Of a DNA stretch of 64,000 bases, positions 46,773 to 57,913 are shown one piece after another. The stretch is from Adiantum capillus-veneris. Taxonomy: Eukaryota > Streptophyta > Polypodiopsida > Polypodiales > Pteridaceae. The stretch's first letter is position 1. Each line of letters starts with the position of its first letter. The stretch is taken from contig CM043960.1 in the NCBI GenBank assembly GCA_014529385.2, positions 31,917,396 through 31,981,395 of the forward strand. The letters are read 5' to 3'. The notes under the pieces were generated by a model that saw nothing but the letters and a program-made list of their open reading frames with translations, searched no databases and was not told where the DNA came from. The position numbers and the translations under genes were made by a program.

Positions 46773-49700
46773 AAGGAAGATGAAGAAGAGGTATTTCACA
46801 ACATTCCCGATCATCCTGAGTGGGGAAATGAAGCAGACAATGAGTCAACGGACAATTCAAGCGGAAACGAAGAAACTATAACGGATGTCCGATTTTATGA
46901 TTTCTCGAACCAAACTAAACAATGCCAGAAACGCTATAGAGCAAAGAGAAAAACAAAGGGGGTTAGAACCAATCCGATGCCTAGAATAAGAGGAAAAAAT
47001 CAATTCCTAATGCTAGTAAGGGCGGAAGATTGTGTTAAGGACAAGATTTCTGGAAGAATGAGAGACAATGATCAAAAGAGCTTACGAAAAGACAAAAGAG
47101 GCTCAAGAAATCAAGTTCAAAGGAATGGAACGAAAACTGAAACAGAAAAATCAGAAAAGAACAAGCGCAACAAAGAACACACGGAGTCCAAGTTAGAACG
47201 TAGAAACAAGTACAGAGAGCTCAAGAAAACTCTGAAAGAAGTTTGGACGACAGAAATTGAGAGTGGAGAGGACGAAAATGCCAAAATCAAGGAAAACATG
47301 GATGTTCCCTCTCACTACAGGAAATTCACAATAGAGGATAGGAAGGTGGTATTAACCCAACCTATTCGAGAGAGAAAGGCAAACGAATCTTATGACGGAC
47401 CGGAGGATGCAAAAAAAGTTGATTTAGCAGCTCCAGGTGAGACAGCTAGACCGGTGTACATAGCCACAGATTTGTCTCCAGGCGAGGAAGAGAGACTTTT
47501 GAGTCTTCTCCGAGAGTACAGGGATGTGTTTGCATGGTCTTATAAGGACTTAAAGGGAGTTGACCCATCAATATGCCAACACACAATCCCAATAAAACAA
47601 GACGCAAAGCCTAGCAGACAGAGACCATACACATATAATGATACGTTTGCTAAGCGAATCAAAGAAGAGATAGATAAGCTAATGGAAGCTGAATTCATAT
47701 ACGAGATTGAACACACCGATTGGGTGTCTCCAATTGTGGTGGTACCCAGGAAGAACGGGAAACTCCGAGTGTGTGTCAACTTAAAGAAAGTGAATGCTGA
47801 AACAATCAGGGACAATTATCCCCTGCCGATAACTGATCATGTTCTAGAGCGTGTATTAGGGAAAATAGCATACTCCTTTCTTGATGGTTTTTCAGGATAT
47901 AACCAGCTAGCCATAGCACCGGCAGATCAACATAAAACAGCTTTTGCAACGGAGTGGGAAATTTATGCTTATCGAGTTATGCCTTTTGGTCTAACCAATG
48001 CTCCCGCAACCTTCCAGAGGCTGATGACGCATGCTTTCAAAGAATACTTAAGGTTGTTTCTAGAAAGATACATGGATGACTTATGTGTACATTCTCTTCT
48101 GAGAGATGAGCACCTAGAACACCTAAGAAAAGTATTTGAGAAATGTAGGACATATCGCATTTGTCTCAATCCTGAGAAATGTGTGTTTATGGTCCGACAG
48201 GGCAGAATTCTGGGACATATTGTCTCACCAAACGGAATATCCACGGATTTAGAGAAGATAAAAGTTATAGTGGATATGCCTAGACCAACCAATGCGAAAC
48301 AAGTACAGAGCTTTATGGGACATTGCGGATATTATAGACGATTCATTTACATGTACGCTATAATAGGCCAACCACTTTACACGCTAATAGTGAACTTTGA
48401 ATGGACAGAGGAATGTGAGGAATCATTCAAGAAATTGAAAGAGGCACTCATTACTGCTCCAGTCTTGAAATCGCCAGATTGGGAGAAGATATTCCATGTG
48501 CATATAGATGCTTCGGCATATGCAATAGGATGCATTCTGGCTCAGCCAGAAGAAGGAAACATGGATTTTCCTATCTGTTACGCCAGTCGACAGCTCAACA
48601 ATGCAGAGAAGAATTACACCACAACAGAGCGAGAAGGATTAGGAATGATATATGCTGTGAAGAAATTTCGGCATTATCTTCTAACCAACAAGTTTGTGTT
48701 TTTTACGGATCACCAAGCCTTGCTCTACCTAGTGAATAAACCATGCAATACCGGGAGAATAGTGAGATGGTTCATTATCTTACTGGAATTCAACTTCACG
48801 GTAGTAGTAAAGAAAGGAAAAACGCATCTTAGAGCTGATCATCTTTCGCGATTGACGAATGGAGAAGACCCTATAGGAGTAGATGACGACATGCCAGACG
48901 CGTACTTGTTCAACATAGAAATGATACCGAAGTGGTCTCAAAATTTCGTTAGCTTGTTAACCTATGGAGGAGAGTTTGATAGAAGAGAATACAACCAGAA
49001 ACATATTGCTATTCAGCAATCCAAGAATCTTCAATTGGTTGCAGGAAGGTTGTATCAATTGGGAAATGATCATGTTTTACGACTATGCATCATTCTTGAG
49101 GAATATAATATATATCTACGCGAAGCACATGTTCAGGAATGTGCATTTCATTGTTCAAGAAGGAACACATATAGGAATTTGTTACAATTGGGAGTCTATT
49201 GGCCAGGAATGAAAGAAAGCGTACATGAATATGTCACTGTATGTATTGTATGTTCATCAAAACCGCCAGCAGAGTATTCGACATTATATCAGACAATGAT
49301 CGCTCCGGAATGGAGTCAATATATTGTTGAATATCTCACAAATAGAACTTTCCCAGAAGGAACGTCAAAAGCTCGTCAGAAATCTGTAGAGACAGAAGCT
49401 AGAGATTACACTTTAATAGGAGATCAACTCTATAAGAGAGGTAAAGACAACCAGCTTAGGATTTGCGCATCAGAGTCTGAGTATATGATAATCCTGGAGC
49501 AAGCTCATGGAGGAGTAGGTAGAGGCCATTTCTCAGGTGATAAGACAGCAAAACTTGTCTTAGCCGCAGGAATATGGTGGCCAACATTACATATGGACGC
49601 TGAGGAATACGTTAAACGGTGTGATGACTGTCAGCGGACCAAAGTACCACTTAAAAGAGATGATATGCCGCTTAGACCAATGATGGGGGCAAGAGCTTTT

Positions 49701-51107
49701 GCAAAATGGGGGATTGATTATGTCGGACCCATTTCACCTCCTGCATATAAGATTCATGCACAATACATCATTGTGGCTACAGACTATCTAACAAAGTGGG
49801 TCGAAGCAAAGGAAACTCAAAAAGAAGATGCCAGGACCACGGCACAATTTCTATATGAATACGTCTTTGTACGATATGGATTGCCAATAGAAATTGTGAG
49901 TGATCGAGGCACACATTTTATAAATGAAGTGATAGAGATCCTTCTAGATGAATTCATGGTAATCCATAGGAAATCAGCCCCGTATCATCCACAAGCAAAC
50001 GGACAATCTGAAGCAACAAACAAAACCATATGCACGGTCCTTACGAAGATTGTATCTGAGTCGAAAACTGACTGGGACCAGAAGTTGCATTCAACATTAT
50101 GGGCATATAGGGTAGCATATAAAAAAACAATAGGAACGACCCCATATAACATGGTTTTTGGGCTAAATGCTATCTTACCAATAGAATTCTTGATTTCAAC
50201 CTTAAGGGTGGCTAAGGATCTAGAGTGGACAGGGCACGAGCTTTCTGATAGAATAGATGACCTGGAAAAGCTAGACGAGCTTCGCCTAAAAGCAGTAGCT
50301 TCTATCTACGCTCAAAAAAGGCGACAAAAGAAATTTTTTGATAAGCATGTGCGGACTAAAGAGTTTAAGGTTGGGGACTATGTCCTAGTTTACACTCTGA
50401 AACAGCATGCTAAGAAGCTTAAAAAGCGAGGGATGGAACCTGTGGTGATTAAAGATCTATCACCAAGTGAAGCCATCAAGCTTGCTACATTAGACAGAGA
50501 AGAAATGCCCAATTGGATTAGTGGATGCAGAGTGAAAAAGTATCTTTTGCCGCTAACCCAAGACATGCTTCTCAAAATACATCAAGAAAAGCTGCGTGTC
50601 CAGAAAAAGAAAAAGATTGTGGAGGAAGCGCAAGCCGAGGCGAAGGAAAGAATGGAGAAAAGAAGACTATTGCGTCAGAAACAGCGCAATGAAGGAGCAA
50701 TACGAATAAACGCAGTCAGTATAACAGAAATGGATAATGACAAAGAAGAACCCATCATTGAATGCAAAGTAGGAACCAACCAAATCAAAGCCAGAGCACT
50801 ATTGGATTCAGGAGCTCAAACTAACCTACTTTCACTCGGTTTGTATAGACAATTGACAAATGACACTAAATTACAAACTGCCAAGCAAGAGTTAAAGAGT
50901 TACTCTGAGAATTCAATCAAAACTGTCGAATGCACAGTTTTACATATACAGATTAACCAGTATGTCTATCCTCATATGTTTTACGTGGTTGAAGACCAAG
51001 CTACACAACATCCATTATTGCTAGGACAACCATGGCAGAAGCAATACAATGCAATGATTGACTGGAGTTCTAAATCAGTGCTTATCAAATACAAATATCA
51101 GTTCTAA
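46773..51107 (+). CDS. Pol of the giant element: RT, RNase H, duplicated zinc module, integrase, second retropepsin
   Basis: After TAA 46770 the same frame runs to TAA 51105, with no stop for about 1440 codons. A basic linker leads to RT (VNLKKVNAETIRDNYPLP, RVMPFGLTNAPATFQRLM, catalytic YMDD at 48069-48080), then RNase H (HIDASAYAIGCILAQ, TEREGLGMIYAVKKFRHYL, FTDHQAL). Two H2C2 zinc modules follow: REAH...CIVC (about 49120-49256) and EQAHGG...CDDC (about 49497-49636), separated by the Tat-type linker. The integrase core has WGIDYVGPI, SDRGTHF and HPQANGQSEA (D, D, E present). At the C-terminus (50745-51100) is a second protease-like domain, ARALLDSGAQTNLLS and LLLGQPWQKQYNAM. All catalytic residues are intact. 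Confidence 0.93.
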   Translation, partial: KEDEEEVFHNIPDHPEWGNEADNESTDNSSGNEETITDVRFYDFSNQTKQCQKRYRAKRKTKGVRTNPMPRIRGKNQFLMLVRAEDCVKDKISGRMRDNDQKSLRKDKRGSRNQVQRNGTKTETEKSEKNKRNKEHTESKLERRNKYRELKKTLKEVWTTEIESGEDENAKIKENMDVPSHYRKFTIEDRKVVLTQPIRERKANESYDGPEDAKKVDLAAPGETARPVYIATDLSPGEEERLLSLLREYRDVFAWSYKDLKGVDPSICQHTIPIKQDAKPSRQRPYTYNDTFAKRIKEEIDKLMEAEFIYEIEHTDWVSPIVVVPRKNGKLRVCVNLKKVNAETIRDNYPLPITDHVLERVLGKIAYSFLDGFSGYNQLAIAPADQHKTAFATEWEIYAYRVMPFGLTNAPATFQRLMTHAFKEYLRLFLERYMDDLCVHSLLRDEHLEHLRKVFEKCRTYRICLNPEKCVFMVRQGRILGHIVSPNGISTDLEKIKVIVDMPRPTNAKQVQSFMGHCGYYRRFIYMYAIIGQPLYTLIVNFEWTEECEESFKKLKEALITAPVLKSPDWEKIFHVHIDASAYAIGCILAQPEEGNMDFPICYASRQLNNAEKNYTTTEREGLGMIYAVKKFRHYLLTNKFVFFTDHQALLYLVNKPCNTGRIVRWFIILLEFNFTVVVKKGKTHLRADHLSRLTNGEDPIGVDDDMPDAYLFNIEMIPKWSQNFVSLLTYGGEFDRREYNQKHIAIQQSKNLQLVAGRLYQLGNDHVLRLCIILEEYNIYLREAHVQECAFHCSRRNTYRNLLQLGVYWPGMKESVHEYVTVCIVCSSKPPAEYSTLYQTMIAPEWSQYIVEYLTNRTFPEGTSKARQKSVETEARDYTLIGDQLYKRGKDNQLRICASESEYMIILEQAHGGVGRGHFSGDKTAKLVLAAGIWWPTLHMDAEEYVKRCDDCQRTKVPLKRDDMPLRPMMGARAFAKWGIDYVGPISPPAYKIHAQYIIVATDYLTKWVEAKETQKEDARTTAQFLYEYVFVRYGLPIEIVSDRGTHFINEVIEILLDEFMVIHRKSAPYHPQANGQSEATNKTICTVLTKIVSESKTDWDQKLHSTLWAYRVAYKKTIGTTPYNMVFGLNAILPIEFLISTLRVAKDLEWTGHELSDRIDDLEKLDELRLKAVASIYAQKRRQKKFFDKHVRTKEFKVGDYVLVYTLKQHAKKLKKRGMEPVVIKDLSPSEAIKLATLDREEMPNWISGCRVKKYLLPLTQDMLLKIHQEKLRVQKKKKIVEEAQAEAKERMEKRRLLRQKQRNEGAIRINAVSITEMDNDKEEPIIECKVGTNQIKARALLDSGAQTNLLSLGLYRQLTNDTKLQTAKQELKSYSENSIKTVECTVLHIQINQYVYPHMFYVVEDQATQHPLLLGQPWQKQYNAMIDWSSKSVLIKYKYQF

Positions 51108-51247
51108 ATCCAGAGAAAAAGAAGAAGCAATGGCAACCAAAAGTTTCTATACAACTGGATTGCTCTTCGACGAGGAACTCTCAACATTGGATAAGGAAGA
51201 CAAGCAATAATATAACGGCTCAACCTAGGGAAAAAACGGAGTCAACG

Positions 51248-51766
51248 TTGGTATGGAGACCAAAAAAGGTTGTGCCAGAGAATACAAAGGTGGAAAACAG
51301 AGTCTTCAATACCAGACAACAGAGTGATTCCAGACAATCAAGGACAGTGAAACAGATCTGGATTCCAAAGAAGTTCATGACGGCACAAAGCTATAGCAAG
51401 CAAATTTGGATCCCAAGGATTTGTAAACAGGAACTCCCTTCAGTACAATCCACGGAAACTCCTAGGTATTTCAAGGCGAGGAAATCAACACAAAGAACAA
51501 AGCAGGTTTGGGTCGCAAAGAGTTTGTGGCAAGCACAAGCGAAGCGGAAGCAGATTTGGATTGTGAAAAAGAAAAACAAGGTAAAGAAGAATCCATCTAC
51601 TGATTCTACTATCGAAGTGCCAAAACCAACCCAAAACCCGACCACCAATCCTTCAATCAAACAAAGAGCAGCTTTATTGGAAAGACTGTTGTATCATCGC
51701 TCTACAATTGCATTGGGAACTTATGACCAAAACAACTACAATGCTTCGCCCACAGACACTTCATAG
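51248..51766 (+). CDS. Small ORF with repeated KQIWIPK-type motifs
   Basis: An open frame of about 172 codons just after pol, in another frame. A Trp motif recurs about every 18-50 residues: VWRPKK, KQIWIPKK, KQIWIPRI, KQVWVAKS, KQIWIVKK. It is highly basic with a Pro/Thr/Asn tail. No ATG is obvious; the frame opens at a TTG codon, so it may be read by frameshift or splicing from pol. W-x-P-K motifs occur in some plant retroelement polyproteins, but I assign no function. Confidence 0.4.
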   Translation: MVWRPKKVVPENTKVENRVFNTRQQSDSRQSRTVKQIWIPKKFMTAQSYSKQIWIPRICKQELPSVQSTETPRYFKARKSTQRTKQVWVAKSLWQAQAKRKQIWIVKKKNKVKKNPSTDSTIEVPKPTQNPTTNPSIKQRAALLERLLYHRSTIALGTYDQNNYNASPTDTS

Positions 51767-54590
51767 TCGTCCGGGAGGACTCAGACTAGGAGGGGGGGAG
51801 GTATACAGGTTAACAGGAGCTACAAAGCAGCTACAAGCGACAAAAAAACAAAGAAAAACAAAAATTATATTACAAGGGCAGTGTCTTACATGAATTTGTA
51901 ATTTTTATGTTTGATTGCGGATATTGATAATATTTATGCCCTTATATACCTTGTTTTGCAACAAGAAGAGATCAAAGGATGAATTTGGGTCTCTAGACGT
52001 GTAAATATCATTAAATAAGAGTGTTTTTGGAGCTAAAAAGTAGAAATAGTGGTAATCCAAGTCTAGAAATCACAAATAAGTGTATATTCATATACACAGG
52101 GTTACCAGCTATTTATCGTGTATGGTTGGAATTTTTTGGCTTCAATTTGCTATTTTCCTTTATTTTTTATGATTTTCTTAATAAAAGTAAAAGAAAAATA
52201 AAAAAAAAAGCAGGTGAAACGAGATCAGAAAAAAGAAAAGAATAGATGGTGATGATCCTAATGACAAGGGCAATCCATGGTAAAAATTGAGTACAATTCG
52301 GGAAAAGTTGTGGAAAGCCTGAAATGACAGAATTTTGGCAAAGTGGACAGATTTCTCAGAAACAGGTCAAACGGAGTCCAAATTGAGAAATTTCAAATCC
52401 TAAAGTGCATTTCACGACGAGATAGGAGCACATGTCAAATTTGGTAACAAGTGATCCGGTAAGTCCGAAGTTAAGTATTTTTCACATCACTTTCAAGCTC
52501 ATTTCCACTATTACCTTCTTGGAGAGAGCAAAGAGCACACAAGAGCATCCAACCTTCTACAGCCTTCTACGACTGCTACGAGAGCTCAGAGGACACCAGA
52601 CATGAGAGGTAGACTCGTTGCCATAAGCTTTTGATGCTTATCATTAACTTTTGTCGCGAAAACTGACCAAAATCAAGAAACAAGAGCAGACGGGGAATGC
52701 GGTAGAATGCTAGGTAGTGGCACAACCGCTTAACCAAACCTTGCAAGAACTTATAGGTGGGTTACCCTAGTATAGAAGATGGGTTTATAACACTCAAAGC
52801 TCGAGAAAGAACGACTGGAAAAACCCTAGGTCAACAGAGCCTGCAAGAGGCAAACAGGAAAAAATTATCGAAACGACACAATACTTCTCAGGAAGCTTAA
52901 CAACATCGAGGGCAATGCAACCATGGAGTATCTCCAGGTTTGGACCACCAAAAGTAGGTCGGAACAACCGATTCGGCTGCGGTCACACAAAGCGTCATTT
53001 TGGCATAACGGCTGAAATTGACGACCGAATGAAATGAAACTTCACAAGCAGCTTCAAATATACATGGATGACTTATGTTTGCAAGCAAGACCCAAAAGAA
53101 AGCTGATTCACTTACCGATGGTGAAAAAGACGCTTTCGGGCAACCAAAAGGAGAAAGATGGAGAACGGGGAGACAAAGTCAAGTTCAACCAAATAGATGG
53201 CTTCACAACATATCCAATGAGCTGGAAATGCAACTCTCGAGAAGAAAAGTTGAAGAAATTCAACTCCAAGGCAAAAAGACGACTTCGGAGACTGAAATGC
53301 CTATAAGGGGGCTTTTTAGCTAAACTGATGACTTTTTAAGTTGAAAACTAGTTAGCAGGGCTTAGGGCACTAGCACAAAGCATTCTTTGCACAAAAAGAC
53401 CAACATTTCAAGAAAAGACATCATACGCATATGATGTCTCACAGCATGAATTTCACATCCATTTCAACATTTGAGTGCATAGCCTCATTCCACATGTTAA
53501 TCACATCCTATGAACCAAGTATCATGAGAATTGGAGTTAGAAAACCCAAGGAAAACCAAAAAGACGCAAAGTAGGCCATAAAATTGATTTTTGGTCCTAA
53601 TTTTGTCAAAATAACTCCAAACTCATTGAAACTTTGTAGGATTGTTGATTAACACATCTACAAGCTATCTAGAACCAAAAAAGCACCATTTTGACACAAA
53701 AGACATCATACGCGTATGATGTCTATTTGCACTTACAGAGCCAAAACTGCTCATTTGTCATCATACATCCATTATATATATCTAATACATGCTACATATG
53801 AAATTTGGAACCATTTGGTCAAGAGGATCACCCCATTAGCCCAATTGAGGGAAAATCCTTCATCCAAAGCCTATTTTTGGCCCAAATCCAACATACTCAA
53901 GTCTAAACCAAGATTTCAGTAGGAACAGTCCTTCACTAGTACATGGGGAGTCCACAGAACCAATCCCATGCAAAATTGATGAAAAAGACATCATACGCGT
54001 ATGATGTCTCCAGAGCCATTTTTAGCCCAAAATCTATCCAAACTTGATAAATCCACTTAATAAGCCTATCTAAAGCCAAATCCAAGCTTATAGAGAAATT
54101 TGGTCCAAAAATACACTAAAAGACATCATACGCGTATGATGTCTCACTATGTGATTTTGGCACCTCAGGGCTTCAACCACCAAACAGAAGTGATCTACAT
54201 GCTATTTGAAAGTGAACCACCAAGTTTTATCCAATTTGGATCATAAAATCCAAATCCCTTTCAAAATTTTGCCAAGAGCCGGAACTGGACTAAACTGGCC
54301 AAAACTTGACCAAATGGGATCCAAACTCAAATCCAAGCATATGATACTCATGTATACACTATCAGCTACAAGCACAACCAATATGAAGTCATTTTGACAC
54401 AAAAGACATCATACGCGTATGATGTCTCCAGCATGATTTTGAGCCCATTTTGCATATTTTTTCACCTACCTTGCATCCTTAGGCCCTGAATAGCTCATGT
54501 TTTTTTCAAGTCATTTGAATAGTTAAAAGCTTCATTTCGGCTTTCAGTACAAAAAAGACGCTAACTTCTGAAATTGGAGTTACACGATCC
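51767..54590 (+). other. Noncoding spacer between pol and the 3' ORF, with five palindromic sites
   Basis: 2.8 kb with no sustained coding frame; a short basic frame near 53034-53306 is not convincing. The second half resembles the 5' leader in wording and carries five copies of the same palindrome. Confidence 0.65.
53417..54427. repeat. Five 22-24-bp palindromes in the 3' spacer
   Basis: gacatcat..atgatgtc palindromes start at 53417, 53702, 53987, 54122 and 54405. Spacings are 285, 285, 135 and 283 bp. Four are perfect around ACGCGT; the one at 53417 has the variant centre ACGCATAT. The sequence between them is only loosely conserved, unlike the palindromes. Confidence 0.93.
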
Positions 54591-57500
54591 ATGGATTCCG
54601 CCAAGTCATCGGCAACGAAGAGAAAAAGACCGACAATCGAAGATGCTCTTGCAGAAGCGGAACCCTTTGACATTCCAGCAGAAACCCTCAAGCCAACCAA
54701 AACTTGGGTGGAGGAAGTAGTATTGGAGAAAGAGGGAATAAAGATCTACCAGGGGACTTTCAGAGATCCTCAAGGGTAAGCGGTGGATGTACCGATGATC
54801 CCACAGGAATTGGTAGATTATAGCAGGTTAGGAGACATCAGCAGGTACCTGGAAAGGGCAGACTTGCACAGTTTCTTCACCTCGAGACCATCAGGTGTGG
54901 ATACAAGAAGAGTGTACGAGTTGGTAACATCCATTCAGAAGGATGGAAAAGCCACATTGACAGCCATGGATGGAGAGAAAGTAGAAGTACAGATCACTCC
55001 ACAGCTCATTGCAGACGCATTGAAGCTGCACAACAAAGCGAGCTCGGTCAGGGAAAGAAGGGAGGCCATAGAGGTCTATGGGCCCAAGAAGCAGAATGCA
55101 ACCTATGGAGATATGGCGGACCCAAGAGCGGCAACCCTTTACCGACTGTACAACCAATTTCTTCATGTTTGCAGTAAAAGACCGCAAAAGTATACGACAC
55201 CACCCCATGCCATTGCGACCACCATCACATGGGCATTAAAGAGCAATATGCCAAAAGAGGTGAATTACGCTCAACACATCCACGAGCAAGTAATTGCCAT
55301 GCACAACGAGAAGCCAAAGTACATAGGAGGAGCGGAAATTCTGACAAGAATAGCTTATGAAGCCATTGGAGCTAGAGATGAGTGGCCAAAGGTTCCCTCA
55401 CAGAATGAGTGGCTTGGAGAAGCCGACGAGGAGGAAGAACAGCCCGAAGTATCCAAGAGGGCATCCACAAGAGCACGCCGAAAACTAGAAGTAGTTTCAA
55501 AACCTGAAGAGGATGTGGACGAGCCGCTTAAGAAGAAAGTAAAGAAGAAGGTTGCTCCCAAGCAAACCAAAAGTCAGAAAGCGGCAAGAATGGAAAGACT
55601 AGTGGAGCAGTTTAGAGCGGAAAGAGCTCTAAAGGGTGACTTTGAAGAAAAGTGGGTGCCAGACCCCACTAAAGTCGGAACTAGCTCAGCCAGGCCACAT
55701 ATTGATCAATACGATTAATATATTAAAGCTTATGAAGAGTCAAAGGCTATTCTAGAGCAGCAACCTGTCGAGCCATACACTGAAGAGGAGGTACAGCAAT
55801 TAAAAGCTGAGCTAAAAAAAGACGACAAGGGGAAAAGGAAAGTAGATGAGTCTACTAAGCCTCAAGAGAAAGATGGGCAAGCCGACAAAGGGAAAGCCAA
55901 GGAAGTTGAGGACAGATATCCCTCTATGACTGATGTACCAAGCCCTAAGAAGACGGAAAAAATTATGGAGGAGACCACAGTAGAGGTGGACACAGATGAT
56001 TTGGAAAAGCCAGAGTCCGAGACCAAAGAAAAGAAGATAGATCCAGTTCAGCAAAAGAGAAATGATTATGAGGATCTGGTAGAGATAGGACACACCGAAG
56101 AAGAGGCCCTTGAGGCAGTTTATGGGATCACCCTACAAAAACAAGATGAACGGAGAGGGACGGAGAAAAAAACAAAGAGTAAAAAAGAAAGTGAAGAGAA
56201 ACTGGACGAACCGAAAGTACTAGAAGAGCCAAAGCCAGTGGAGGTGGTGGCGGAAAGAGCTTTAGAGTTGACAGATGATGATGAAAAAGACATGCACATG
56301 GTGCATGAACTGCTCAGCAAGATAAAAGAAAGGTCCAAGGCAAAGGAAGTAGTGATTGAGACAGCCAAACAAAGGGAAGTAGAGTTGCAGAGAAATTTAG
56401 AGAATGCTATGACTGAATCTAAAAGTCATAAAGCATCACTCTATGACGCGGAAAACGAGAGACGGCTTGGTACTCCAGCTAGCCGAGGCTTCAAGAGAAG
56501 TAACAAGTGCACAGGAAGCAAGGGAGCGGATAGAGGATGAGTTGGAGGCGGCTAAGGATGAGCTCATTGAGCTAAGGGAAAGAGTCGAGCTCCAAGAAAG
56601 AACAATCACTAGACTCAGGTCTACCCCTAGAGCTAGCAGAGCAGGAACCGAACAAGAGGGAGCTATCGTACCAGTTTTGGAAGACCATGTCCGAAGCTTA
56701 CAAAGGGAGCTAAGATTAGAGCAAGTGCAAAGGTTGCACATTGCGGAGGGATCATTGGCCACAGAGGAGAGGCTCACATTAGAAAATCAAACACTACGGA
56801 CAAAGAATGAGGCCCTCCGCAAACAGCTCCAGGATCTACAAGAGCAACAAAGAAGAGAGACAGAGACACCACAAGAAGAATCAGGTGGAGCAGCCATAGA
56901 GCTACCAGAAACTGGAGAGGCAACCACAATTGAAGATCCAGCCCCAGCTCAAGAGGTGGCCTCGACTTCAAGAATCTCTGAAGAAGAAGAACAAAGGCTC
57001 CATGACCAAATAGAAAAGTCAGCAGAGGAGAGTGCCAAAGCGGAAATGGAATGGGAGAGGAGACTCCTAATCTCCATTAGACTTCAGGGATTAGACACAA
57101 AAGTGCTCCATGAACAGTGGATGCAACCCAGCCTGCCTTTCCCTTTGATGAAATTTGAAGTGCTAAAGACGAAAAAGAGAATAGAGGAGGAGCAGTATGT
57201 CGCTCTTTACGAAGGCGACATCACAAAGGAGGAACAATCAAAGAAGATAGTAGATTCACAACCTAGATGGAGGAAAGGTTGGCTGAACAAATACCCAGCC
57301 TACCTCATCTACTTGGTGGAGGCACCAAAGGAGATTCGGGAGGATGAAACCTTCTGCCCGGTGCCAAGAGTCAGAAACTGGAAAGAGCATGGCAGGATTG
57401 CAGAAAAGAAGCCAAATTGGCTTAATTATCCCAGGATGCCAGGACCAAAGGCAGGAGAGAGAATAGGTAAAGCCTACATGGTGAAAACCCTAACGGGCAC

Positions 57501-57864
57501 CATCAAGCTCTTTACTGGCTCTCCTGACCTTTCATGTCAGATGCTCAAGAAAATCTGCAGGACTCTCTTAGCTTGCATTGAAGTGTTCGCACCAGATAAA
57601 GCCACGACCTCGAGTCTACTATTGACGGCCGACACGGTGACTGATATGATGTACGATCTTTCATTGCAACCTTCTCCAAAAGTGTTACACCTCCTATACC
57701 AAAGGATTATGTTTTTGCCTAGCTTCCACATGCAAACATTCGAAGAAGCTTTCTACACCGGCTTTTTCACCCACGAAAGCAAAATATTCAGCCCAACCTT
57801 GACCATCGGCAACCTACGATACGAATCACATTTGCAAATGCTCAAGACGACAGGACTTTATTGA
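54591..57864 (+). pseudogene. Long coiled-coil 3' ORF of the giant element (about 1090 codons, broken)
   Basis: One frame from ATG 54591 passes TAA 54777 and TAA 55716 (Gln fits both). A one-base-type shift near 56455 moves it to the frame that ends at TAA 57862-57864. The N-terminal part (VDVPMIPQELVDYSRLGDIS, then VQITPQLIADALKLHNKASS) is a globular domain of a style seen in Athila-type retroelement ORFs. The middle is very acidic/basic. A long coiled coil (56540-56870, heptads such as IEDELEAAKDELIELRERV) follows, then a globular C-terminal domain rich in Trp and Pro. Position after pol is that of an env-like or accessory ORF, but I see no signal peptide or membrane helix. Function unknown. 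Confidence 0.6.
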
Positions 57865-57899
57865 CCAAGCATAAAAGTCATGTCAGGGACGACATGAAC

Positions 57900-57913
57900 G
57901 TGGAGGGGGGGAG
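57900..57913 (+). promoter_or_regulatory. Polypurine tract of the giant element
   Basis: gtggaggggggag-type purine run directly before the 3' LTR, the expected plus-strand primer. Confidence 0.85.

Noticed and set aside
47117-50575. Minus-strand frames inside pol of the giant element
   Set aside because: Antisense shadows of an intact 1440-codon sense frame with all catalytic motifs.
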